Shown here in pieces: positions 27,710 through 35,597 of a stretch of DNA of 64,000 bases. Under the pieces are notes generated by a model that worked only from the letters and a program-made list of their open reading frames with translations, made no database searches and had not been told where the DNA came from. Positions within the stretch are counted from its first letter, which is position 1. The number at the start of each line of letters is the position of its first letter. Position numbers and translations under genes: made by a program. Where the stretch lies: assembly GCF_014651955.1 (NCBI RefSeq), contig NZ_BMXW01000004.1, forward strand, positions 62,001 through 126,000. The letters run 5' to 3'. The stretch is from Shewanella fodinae. Its GTDB lineage: Bacteria; Pseudomonadota; Gammaproteobacteria; Enterobacterales; Shewanellaceae.

Positions 27710-28147
27710 TGCTATCCTCGCGTTATTTCCTGTTGTGATTGTGGGCCGACAATCATGTCGGTCAGCGCCGATTCTGGGGGATTTAGATGACACTAATGTT
27801 GCTGAAAGGTTAAACATTTTTATGCTTATCTTTACCGTGCTTATGCAGCGGTTGTCCCGGCTTAAAATCGCCCTCGTAACCGCATCAGTAGTAACACCAC
27901 TGTAGCCATTGATGCCTGTTATAAATGCACTGCTTTATCCAATAAAGCAGTATGTGGAATGTATTGTTTACGAATGCTGTTAAGTGTTTATGCGGTTTAT
28001 AGCGAAAAAATGTTGACTTGTTGATTTCATTGTTCTCAAATATGGACTTCCCATGAGCGCACCATAATGTTACAACTGTGTTCAATTATTTTGCCACTAC
28101 CGCAGATGACAGATTTATGCTGTTGCTATCTTTTTATGCGAAGTGGT

Positions 28148-28180
28148 GACTAAAATGGCACTTAAAGTGCAAAATTAGTC
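28148..28180. promoter_or_regulatory. Nested palindrome upstream of the YitT gene
   Basis: An inner perfect repeat GCACTT-A-AAGTGC (28158-28170) sits inside outer arms GACTAA and TTAGTC. It ends 21 bases before the YitT-family start and may be an operator or leader hairpin. The rest of 27710-28201 shows nothing clear. Confidence 0.4.
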
Positions 28181-28201
28181 ATTATAATAATTGGTATTTT
28201 C

Positions 28202-28816
28202 ATGGAATCTGTTATGGCTCCCAAGCGAGAACACTCCTTGCTCGAGGATATTACTGCCCTGTTTATTGGCAGTTGTTTTGTGTCACTTGGCGTGTTTTTT
28301 TTACGTCAGGCCGGTTTACTCACCGGTGGAACCGCGGGTCTGTCGTTATTGCTGACTCATCTGACCCCGTTGTCTTTTGGGCAACTGTTTGTGTTACTGA
28401 ACTTGCCATTTTTCTGGTTGGCGTGGCGCAAGATGGGGCGGAGTTTTACGTTAAAGACCTTTATCTCGATTGTCGTGGTATCGGTCATGAGTGATCACCT
28501 AGACGTGGTGCTGGGGTTCACGCAACTCAACACGCTGTATGCGTCGCTAGTGGGCGGCTTATTGTTGGGGATGGGACTGCTGATTATGTTTAGGCATAAA
28601 TCCAGTCTCGGCGGATTTAACATTTTTGCCCTGTATATGCAGGATAAATTCAATATCCGCGCCGGTAAGTTACAGATGGTTCTGGATTGTGCCATTGTGA
28701 TTGCCTCTTTTTTTATTATCAGTCCATGGTTGCTGGCATTGTCAGTGTTTGGCGCCGTGGTCACCAATTTTGTGCTCGCAGTCAACCACAAACCTGGTCG
28801 CTACTGCGGGTCCTGA
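28202..28816 (+). CDS. YitT-family (DUF161) membrane protein
   Basis: 204 residues with five or six membrane helices and the family signature LTGGTAGLSLL (about 41-51) and SSLGGFNIFALYMQ (about 136-149). It covers only the DUF161 membrane part; the soluble DUF2179 tail of Bacillus YitT is missing, as in many proteobacterial members. Function of the family is unknown. ATG at 28202 has no clear ribosome binding site; the ATG five codons later has GGA before it and may be used. It stands as a single gene. Confidence 0.8.
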   Translation: MESVMAPKREHSLLEDITALFIGSCFVSLGVFFLRQAGLLTGGTAGLSLLLTHLTPLSFGQLFVLLNLPFFWLAWRKMGRSFTLKTFISIVVVSVMSDHLDVVLGFTQLNTLYASLVGGLLLGMGLLIMFRHKSSLGGFNIFALYMQDKFNIRAGKLQMVLDCAIVIASFFIISPWLLALSVFGAVVTNFVLAVNHKPGRYCGS

Positions 28817-28852
28817 ACCCTGAGTTTCTCAATCTATGAGAAGTTCATTCCG

Positions 28853-28877
28853 GCCCTTCATTTGAAGGGCTTTTTTT
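28853..28877 (+). terminator. Terminator of the YitT gene
   Basis: GCCCTTCA-TT-TGAAGGGC is followed by seven T, a strong intrinsic terminator. Confidence 0.9.
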
Positions 28878-29072
28878 ATGCCTTAATAGAATTCACAGCT
28901 ATATCGATATAAAAACTTGCCCTAATGACCGAATAAAATTGATCTTGCGCACATTTTTTAACGGAGGGATGATGTGTCTTGTAAGAAAATTTCAATTTAT
29001 TCAGCTATAGAATTAGCAAATCACTGAATTAATAAGCTGCTATCAGTGATTAAAAACAGTGGAGTGTATTGT

Positions 29073-30797
29073 ATGGGGCAAAGTATTGCGTATTTCATTG
29101 CCGATACCCTGAGTAAAGCGGGTGTCAAACGGATGTGGGGCGTTACTGGCGACTCACTCAATGGTATCAGCGACAGTTTACGAAAAATCGGCACCATCGA
29201 ATGGCTTGGTACTCGTCACGAAGAAACCGCTGCTTTTGCTGCCGGGGCGGAAGCCAGCATCTCCGGTGAATTATCGGTATGTGCCGGTTCCTGTGGCCCG
29301 GGTAACTTACATCTGATCAATGGGTTGTTTGATTGCCATCGCAACCATGTGCCAGTGCTGGCGATTGCGGCTCATATTCCTTCTGCCGAAATCGGCACTA
29401 ACTATTTTCAGGAAACTCATCCGCAGGAATTATTTAAAGAATGTAGCGTGTTCTGCGAGCTGGTGTCTAATCCAGAGCAGATGCCTTACTTGCTGGAAAC
29501 CGCTATGCGCCAGGCGATACTGCATCGTGACGTAGCTGTGATTGTTCTGCCTGGCGATATCGCGTTAAAACCGATGCCGGAAGGGGTTGAACCTAAATGG
29601 AGTTTGCCAAAACCTGCCACCTATCTTCCTGCCATGCCTGACATTGAAACACTGGCACAGCGACTGAATGGCAGCAGCAAGGTAACCCTCCTTTGCGGCG
29701 CTGGTTGTGCCGATGCTCATGATGAAGTGGTAGCTCTCGCCGCTAAACTGCAAGCACCTATCGTCCATGCACTGCGTGGTAAGGAATATCTGGAATACGA
29801 TAATCCCTACGATGTGGGCATGACAGGACTTATCGGTTTTGCTTCCGGCTACCATGCGATGCGCCAGGCTGAGACCGTGCTGTTGCTTGGCACCAGCTTC
29901 CCTTATCGGGCGTTTTATCCAGAAAAAGCCAACATATTGCAGGTGGATAACAACCCGGCATCGCTTGGTCGTCATTGCCAGATTGATTTCGGCGTGTTGG
30001 GTGATATCAAACACACCATTGATGAATTGTTGCCGCTTATCGATGAGGGGCGCTCTCGTAGCCATCTGGATCAGTGTTTGAAAAACTACCATGAAGCCAG
30101 AAAAGATCTGGACGACCTAGCCAGTGGCAAGACTTCACACAACCTCATTCATCCGCAATATTTGGCGCGGCTGATCAGTGAAACCGCCGCTGAAGATGCG
30201 GTGTTTACTGCCGATGTGGGCACACCGACGGTTTGGGCGGCACGTTATCTACAGATGAATGGTAAACGGCGACTGATAGGTTCCTTTAACCATGGCTCGA
30301 TGGCTAACGCCTTGTCACAAGCGATGGGCGCTCAGGCCGAAAACCGTCAGCGGCAAGTGGTCGCCATGTGTGGTGACGGTGGTTTCTCCATGCTGATGGG
30401 GGATTTACTGTCGCTGCGACAGTTGAAGCTGCCAGTGAAAATCGTGGTATTCAATAACCGCTCACTGGGATTTGTGGCGATGGAAATGAAGGCTGGCGGT
30501 TACCTTTCCAACGACACTGACTTGCAAAACCCCAGCTTTGCTGCAATTGCAGAGGCTTGCGGGGTTCGCGGTATCCACGTGGACGATCCTAAAGCCTTGC
30601 CGCAAGCGTTGCAGGATGCCTTCGATGATGAAGGGCCGGTAGTGGTGGAAGTGGATACCGCCAAGCAGGAACTGGCCATGCCACCACAGATCAAGTTTGA
30701 ACATGCCAAAGGCTTTAGCCTGTATATGATGAAAGCCATTATCAATGGCCGTGGTGATGAAATTGTCGAATTGAGTAAGACTAACTGGTTCCGTTAG
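29073..30797 (+). CDS. poxB: Pyruvate dehydrogenase (quinone) / pyruvate oxidase
   Basis: 574 residues. ThDP- and FAD-dependent enzyme converting pyruvate to acetate and CO2 with electrons to ubiquinone at the membrane. The sequence follows E. coli PoxB closely from memory: [30 protein letters not shown] with the catalytic Glu, [38 protein letters not shown] block, and the ThDP site MCGDGGFSM followed by NNRSLGFV. The C-terminal segment needed for lipid activation in E. coli is of normal length. ATG at 29073 has GGAG nine bases upstream; an in-frame start at 29046 is unsupported. In E. coli poxB is a stationary-phase gene; nothing here shows its control. Confidence 0.95.
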   Translation: MGQSIAYFIADTLSKAGVKRMWGVTGDSLNGISDSLRKIGTIEWLGTRHEETAAFAAGAEASISGELSVCAGSCGPGNLHLINGLFDCHRNHVPVLAIAAHIPSAEIGTNYFQETHPQELFKECSVFCELVSNPEQMPYLLETAMRQAILHRDVAVIVLPGDIALKPMPEGVEPKWSLPKPATYLPAMPDIETLAQRLNGSSKVTLLCGAGCADAHDEVVALAAKLQAPIVHALRGKEYLEYDNPYDVGMTGLIGFASGYHAMRQAETVLLLGTSFPYRAFYPEKANILQVDNNPASLGRHCQIDFGVLGDIKHTIDELLPLIDEGRSRSHLDQCLKNYHEARKDLDDLASGKTSHNLIHPQYLARLISETAAEDAVFTADVGTPTVWAARYLQMNGKRRLIGSFNHGSMANALSQAMGAQAENRQRQVVAMCGDGGFSMLMGDLLSLRQLKLPVKIVVFNNRSLGFVAMEMKAGGYLSNDTDLQNPSFAAIAEACGVRGIHVDDPKALPQALQDAFDDEGPVVVEVDTAKQELAMPPQIKFEHAKGFSLYMMKAIINGRGDEIVELSKTNWFR

Positions 30798-30838
30798 GCG
30801 TTTATCGTCTATCCCAATCAATTAACGACAACCTAGAT

Positions 30839-30866
30839 AATCCGGTGACATCGCCGGATTATTTTT
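30839..30866 (+). terminator. Terminator of poxB
   Basis: AATCCGG and CCGGATT enclose an eight-base loop and are followed by ATTTTT. Confidence 0.8.
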
Positions 30867-31090
30867 GTGTTCGCTATAACGGAATGCTGCTAGCATGCGT
30901 TGTCCTTGTAGAGCTTGAATATCACACCTCATTCCTCATCAATGGTGGCCTTTGTTATAGGGCGATGGCGACAATCCATAACACGTATGATGCTATGGTC
31001 TTTTGATGGGACTAATCGCTAACTTCATTTCTGCATAAAAAACTGGTTACACTGCTGGGCACATTTACCGCCTGGATCAGGGAGTTTTAG

Positions 31091-32074
31091 ATGTTCAACG
31101 CATTGATAATCAATAAAGATGAACAAGGTTATCGCTGTGAATTACAGCAGCTTGCAGAGGCGCAATTGCCCCCCGAAAATGTGTTGGTGCAAGTAGATTA
31201 CAGCACGCTCAATTACAAAGATGGCTTAGCGATTACCGGCAAAGGGCCGGTGGTACGAAAATTTCCGTTAGTGCCGGGCATCGATCTCGCAGGGACTGTT
31301 ATCGAAAGTGCCCACCCAGATTATCAGGTGGGTGACAAAGTGCTGCTGAATGGCTGGGGTGTTGGTGAAAATTACTGGGGCGGCTTAGCACAGTTTGCTC
31401 GCCTCAATGGTGATTGGCTGATCCCGCTGCCAGAGGCTTTCTCCACTCGTGATGTCATGGCGATTGGCACTGCCGGTTACACCGCCATGTTATGTATCAT
31501 GGCGCTAGAAAAACATGGGCTGACCCCCGAAAAAGGTGAGGTGTTGGTGACCGGCGCTAACGGCGGTGTCGGTACTTTTGCCATCGCCTTGCTGGCTGCC
31601 AAAGGTTATCAGGTGGTGGCGGCCACCGGGCGTCCTGAACTGGCAGATTCTCTGCAAGCCTTAGGGGCCAGCGCCATCATCGATCGCAGTGAACTGAGCC
31701 AACCGGGGAAACCTTTAGCCAAAGAACGCTGGGCGGCGGTGGTGGATTCGGTCGGCAGTCACACGCTGGCTAATGCCTGTGCTGCCACCAAAGCCGATGG
31801 TGCCGTGGCGGCCTGTGGTCTGGCGCAAGGCATGGACTTCCCTGCAACGGTCGCGCCCTTTATTTTGCGTGGTGTTAGCCTGCTGGGCATTAACAGCGTC
31901 ACCCGTCCCAAGGCTGAGCGCATTGCAGCCTGGCAGCAGTTAGCCCAGTGGTTGCCTAAAGCCATGCTCGATCACAACACCCGTGAAATTGGCCTGAGCG
32001 AAGCCATTGCTACCGCCAGCGATTTGTTGGCCGGTAAAGTCCAGGGCCGGGTGCTGGTGGACGTTAATCGCTAA
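31091..32074 (+). CDS. acuI: Acrylyl-CoA reductase AcuI/YhdH family quinone oxidoreductase
   Basis: 327 residues, zinc-free medium-chain dehydrogenase. Family signature STLNYKDGLAITGKGPVVRKFPLVPGIDLAG-type region (37-66), NADPH fold VTGANGGVGTFAIALLAAKG (about 152-171). AcuI (YhdH in E. coli) reduces acrylyl-CoA to propionyl-CoA with NADPH, detoxifying acrylate, for example from DMSP breakdown. GGGAG precedes the ATG. No dmd or ddd genes are adjacent, so a general protective role is as likely as DMSP use. The following methyltransferase is on the same strand but has its own ribosome binding site after a 119-base gap. Confidence 0.9.
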   Translation: MFNALIINKDEQGYRCELQQLAEAQLPPENVLVQVDYSTLNYKDGLAITGKGPVVRKFPLVPGIDLAGTVIESAHPDYQVGDKVLLNGWGVGENYWGGLAQFARLNGDWLIPLPEAFSTRDVMAIGTAGYTAMLCIMALEKHGLTPEKGEVLVTGANGGVGTFAIALLAAKGYQVVAATGRPELADSLQALGASAIIDRSELSQPGKPLAKERWAAVVDSVGSHTLANACAATKADGAVAACGLAQGMDFPATVAPFILRGVSLLGINSVTRPKAERIAAWQQLAQWLPKAMLDHNTREIGLSEAIATASDLLAGKVQGRVLVDVNR

Positions 32075-32193
32075 GCCTGTGCGGTTGTTTGTGGTTTATG
32101 ATACATTAGAAAAATATTATGGAAGGCGGCTGTGGCCGCCGCTGTTGTGGTCGTAACTCTTGTTATGAGTGTTACAAAAACCAAGGAAGTAGT

Positions 32194-32778
32194 ATGTGGG
32201 ATGATGTCTACAATGCCGAACACTATGTGTATGGCAGTGAACCCAACGAATTTTTGCGGGCGCACAGTGCCGAGCTGCCCCTAGGGCGGGTGTTGTGTAT
32301 TGGTGATGGCGAAGGCCGTAACTCTGTGTATCTGGCACGACAAGGCTACCAAGTCACCGCCGTCGATCTGTCTGCTGTTGGCATTGCCAAAGCGAAGAAA
32401 CTCGCGGCACAATATGGGGTCAATGTTGACTATATTCAGGCTGATCTGGCGGATTTTAGCTTTGGCAACAAGCAGTGGGATGGCATCGTCTCTATTTTTT
32501 GTCATCTGCCAGCTGTGCTACGTAAACGTGTGCATCAACAGGTGATTGATAGCTTGAAACCGGGTGGCGTATTTCTGTTGGAAGGCTATACCCCAAGACA
32601 ATTACAGTTCGGTACTGGCGGCCCCAAGGCTGTAGAAATGCTGTTGGATAAAGATGAAGTTGCTAGCGAATTAGCTGCGCTGAATATCTTGCATCTGCAA
32701 GCGTTGGATCGGCAGGTGATTGAAGGTGTTAAACACACAGGCACTGGCGCGGTGTTGCAGCTGTTAGCACAAAAGTGA
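32194..32778 (+). CDS. Class I SAM methyltransferase, TehB-like
   Basis: 194 residues. The N-terminus MWDDVYNAEHYVYGSEPNEFL is typical of small TehB-like methyltransferases; motif I is VLCIGDGEGRNSVYLA, with D in VTAVDLS, and LKPGGVFLLEGYTP follows. Members are linked to oxyanion (tellurite) or general detoxification, but the substrate here is unknown. ATG at 32194 has AAGGAAG upstream. Curiously the frame is open for 25 more codons back to an ATG at 32119, encoding a Cys-rich peptide (five Cys), but no ribosome binding site supports that longer form. Confidence 0.85.
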   Translation: MWDDVYNAEHYVYGSEPNEFLRAHSAELPLGRVLCIGDGEGRNSVYLARQGYQVTAVDLSAVGIAKAKKLAAQYGVNVDYIQADLADFSFGNKQWDGIVSIFCHLPAVLRKRVHQQVIDSLKPGGVFLLEGYTPRQLQFGTGGPKAVEMLLDKDEVASELAALNILHLQALDRQVIEGVKHTGTGAVLQLLAQK

Positions 32779-33210
32779 GTGTTGTGAGCTTGTGTGCTCA
32801 TGCAACGGCTAAATAGGCGGCGCCTATGCAAACTGCGTTTGCGGAAAGTCGTGGAACTACTCGTTCCACACCTGAGCCAAAGGGCGATGCTCGTCCCGCA
32901 ACAACATCCATGTTTAACGGCCAGCTCGCCATCCATGGCTCGCGCTTATAAGCGCACTCATCGTAGATGAGTATTCGCCCTTATAACCCCGACGACGCCC
33001 CACGGCGCAAAACGCTACGGGCTTATGGTTTGCCATTTTCGCAAATCGCACCGATTCGCCATCCATGGCTCAGCGTTGCTTCTCGGCGTCCATGCCTCGA
33101 TTGCTCAATGGCTGCCCAACGCACCTGCGCAGCGCCAAGGGGAATTGGTATTGCCTATTAATTCAGTGTGTTAGCTGAGTTTAAATTGGTGGCTGTCCCC
33201 ATTCTTTTCC
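32779..33210. repeat. Hairpin-rich repeat element, copy A
   Basis: Shares blocks with the copy at 33686: CTAAATAGGC(G/T)GCGCCTATG, CAAACTGCGTTTGCGGAAAG, TCGTGGA, GGGCGATGCTCGTCCC, GACGCCCCACGGCGC, a GCAGCGCCAAGGGG(G)AATT block, and a tail TTCAGTGTGTTAGCTG...ATTGGTGG-TGTCCCCATT. It is a chain of short stem-loops, for example ATAGGC-GGC-GCCTAT, CTCATC-GTA-GATGAG and GTGGAAC-TACTC-GTTCCAC. No protein was recognised. A second copy of the tail alone is at 33243. Confidence 0.7.
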
Positions 33211-33242
33211 CTACACTGCGCCGAAGTGTAATGAGTTTTTCC

Positions 33243-33290
33243 TGAAAATTCAGTGTGTTAGCTGAATAAATTGGTGGATGCCCTCATTTT
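33243..33290. repeat. Repeat tail, extra copy
   Basis: AATTCAGTGTGTTAGCTGA, then AAATTGGTGGATGCCCTCATTTT, repeats the end of copy A 80 bases further on. Confidence 0.7.
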
Positions 33291-33376
33291 CTTAAAAACA
33301 TGTAAAATGCCCAACTTATACGGCGTTGCGCGTAATTTTTGCCCCTGACTTGGGCTTCAACAATTAGGCTTTAACC

Positions 33377-33685
33377 ATGAAAAATCTCTCTAACGTACAA
33401 CAAAAACAACAAACGATTGTGCAGACGGTTGCGGATGCCCTTGAAGCGCAAGCCCGTGCGGAAATTCCCGGCATGGTGCAATGTTGGTTTACCGTTGAAT
33501 ATCAGCTATTTCCCGGTTCGTTGCTGCTGAATTTTCAGTTTGAGAATGAACCAGCGTTAGCGGCGGCAGCGCCAGATCTGTTGAAGTGGCAAAAGCGGTT
33601 AAGCATAGCGATGCTGAAAAAAGGGGTAGTGCTTAAGGATATGCGGAAGAATTTGAAGTTTACCCTTTTAGGGCCAGAGGATTAG
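33377..33685 (+). CDS. Small conserved-looking protein of unknown function between repeat copies
   Basis: 102 residues, no signal peptide or membrane segment. The first third is a Gln/Ala-rich helix (NVQQKQQTIVQTVADALEAQARAE), then IPGMVQCWFTVEYQLFPGSLLLNFQF, and a basic C-terminal part (KLSI...MRKNLKFTLL). Composition is like the chromosomal genes, and it looks like a real gene, but I do not recognise the family. The ribosome binding site is weak. The two repeat copies on its sides suggest it sits in a mobile or repeatedly invaded stretch. Confidence 0.6.
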   Translation: MKNLSNVQQKQQTIVQTVADALEAQARAEIPGMVQCWFTVEYQLFPGSLLLNFQFENEPALAAAAPDLLKWQKRLSIAMLKKGVVLKDMRKNLKFTLLGPED

Positions 33686-34115
33686 GCTGTTTGATGGCGC
33701 GAAACGGCTTCGCGCTTGAACTAGCAGGTTGCGACCTGGCTTGCAAGCTGGCGCTTGCGAAAGTCGTGAGCTTTCGTGCTCACACTACGACTAAATAGGC
33801 TGCGCCTATGTGCAAACTGCGTTTGCGGAAAGTCGTGGAGTTGCTCACTCCACACCAGAGCCAAGGGGCGATGCTCGTCCCTCGCCCCTTGGAACCCCGA
33901 GGACGCCCCACGGCGCTGACAACACCGCCAGCTTATGCTGAAAATCTGGCTATGCTCAGGACTCACATCCTTGTTCGACCTTCGCGCCTCGACATCCCTA
34001 TCTCGGCTACGCCATTTTCAGCAACGCTCGCGGCAGCGCCAAGGGGGAATTTTGTGTTGCCTAAAAATTCAGTGTGTTAGCTGGAATCATATTGGTGGAT
34101 GTCCCCATTTTTTTA
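33686..34115. repeat. Hairpin-rich repeat element, copy B
   Basis: Second long copy of the element at 32779, with the same block order and the same tail (34068-34112). It adds hairpins at the left: GCGCGAAACGGCTTCGCGC, AGCAGGTTGCGACCTG, GTGAGC-TTTCGT-GCTCAC and ATAGGC-TGC-GCCTAT. It ends directly before the AT-rich FRG-domain gene. Confidence 0.7.
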
Positions 34116-34202
34116 GCCTCCATTTTTTATGTTATTAATAAGTGATTTATCCATGCTATAGTTATTAATTCTAATATCTATTAAAAATTTAAATGGATTT
34201 TT

Positions 34203-35135
34203 ATGGTAGAAATTAATAGTCTTTCAGATGCTATAGATGTAACGAAAAACATAGGTGGTAACTTATGGTTTAGAGGACACTCAGACATCAGTTATAAGCT
34301 AATACCAAGTGTGTTAAGAAATATGGATGGAAAGCTCTATGATGAATCAAGGCTAATTAAGGAGTTTATTAGAAGAAATCCAGAAGCTAAAGATAAGCAT
34401 AATAACATACTAGAACTTCTCACTTATGCTCAGCATTATGGGCTACCTACAAGATTATTAGACTGGACAGAAAACCTTTTAGTTGCATTATATTTTGCAT
34501 GTTCATCTAAAAATCACAAAGATGGCAATCTATTTATTTTAGATTCTAAAAAAAGAAAATTTGAAAACTTTGAATATTTAATTTCAAATATTGATTTCTG
34601 GGAAACCTTAGTAATATTAGATGGAAATGAAGTTGTATTTTCGTTTCTTAGTGCTAAAGAGATGCTAATTAACAAGATAATTGAATTGCAAATCAAGGAA
34701 GACAAGATAAATAGTAAGATACATACATACTTTAATGATTTAAAATTTGACGAAATAGTTAAAATTAAAGGCAGTCTTGAGAATCATTATTGTACAAATG
34801 ACGATCCCGTAAATCTAACTTTTGAAGTGGGCGATTCAATTAGTAGATTAAATGACTCTATCTTTTTATATCAACCGCCAATGATTAATAAGAGACTTAT
34901 TAGTCAGGCTGGATGCTTTACTATACATACAGGAAAATACATTTATAATCGCGATCTAATACCCACTGTAGATGCTCAAGAAGCATGTCCAGAAATGATA
35001 AAATCATATACCATTCCAGCCACATCTAAAGAAAACATTCTTTATGAATTAAGGATGTGTGGCATTCATCATTCAACAATATTCCCAGAACTGGAATATC
35101 TAACAGCTGATATTAAATCTTACTGTATGTATTAA
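34203..35135 (+). CDS. FRG-domain protein
   Basis: 310 residues. The FRG domain (PF08867) is clear: LWFRGHSD at 22-29, then HYGLPTRLLDWTENLLVALYFA (about 80-101) and, near the C-terminus, RLISQAGCFTIH. FRG domains occur in proteins linked to mobile elements and phage defence; their activity is not established. The gene is strongly AT-rich, unlike its neighbours, and sits between repeat copies, so it was acquired horizontally. The last 60 residues give no clue. No partner gene of similar composition is adjacent, so it looks like a single-gene cargo. There is no good ribosome binding site before the ATG. Confidence 0.85.
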   Translation: MVEINSLSDAIDVTKNIGGNLWFRGHSDISYKLIPSVLRNMDGKLYDESRLIKEFIRRNPEAKDKHNNILELLTYAQHYGLPTRLLDWTENLLVALYFACSSKNHKDGNLFILDSKKRKFENFEYLISNIDFWETLVILDGNEVVFSFLSAKEMLINKIIELQIKEDKINSKIHTYFNDLKFDEIVKIKGSLENHYCTNDDPVNLTFEVGDSISRLNDSIFLYQPPMINKRLISQAGCFTIHTGKYIYNRDLIPTVDAQEACPEMIKSYTIPATSKENILYELRMCGIHHSTIFPELEYLTADIKSYCMY

Positions 35136-35256
35136 TTTAACAAATGGGCATAAAAACTTTTTTTCGTGGTACTTTCAGATTCAGTCTTCAACTGGAAAAT
35201 TGTGCTCATTCTCATTTCATTGATCAGATTTTTCAGGGAAATAGCGTAATTCCCAG

Positions 35257-35344
35257 CACAGATGAACCAGTGACCGTCCGAGGCAGGACGCCGAGGATCG
35301 AGCGCCCATGGATGGGTTCACAGCGTGTCACTGGATCATCTGTG
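35257..35344. repeat. 88-base imperfect hairpin element
   Basis: Arms CACAGATGAACCAGTGAC (35257-35274) and GTCACTGGATCATCTGTG (35327-35344) pair at 17 of 18 positions and enclose 52 bases with further short repeats (GCGCCCATGGATGGG). It looks like a short interspersed repeat with RNA or cruciform structure. Confidence 0.6.
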
Positions 35345-35504
35345 CATGCGCCCGCTGCAGGCGATTTAGTACGACAGAGCATATTGGTAATAGCCATATC
35401 GTCAAGGCAACACCTTTATGGCTGCAAGCCATAAACAAAAAAGCTCAAAACGAGGTTTTGACTAACCTCACTAATCCTAGATATAAAAGACGCTTCAACC
35501 ACTT

Positions 35505-35537
35505 GGGATTAAATTGGTGGCTGTGCTCATTTTTCTT
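35505..35537. repeat. Degenerate repeat tail
   Basis: AAATTGGTGGCTGTGCTCATTTTT repeats the terminal block of the elements at 32779 and 33686. The rest of 35136-35597 contains no recognised gene. Confidence 0.5.
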
Positions 35538-35597
35538 CTGAGTCACAGCGATTACAAAAACGCTGGTCAACGCAATGCTGGCCAGCGTAAGAAGCCA

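Noticed and set aside
32779..34115. Retron or integron attC array
   Set aside because: No reverse transcriptase or integron integrase nearby, and the repeats lack attC core sites.
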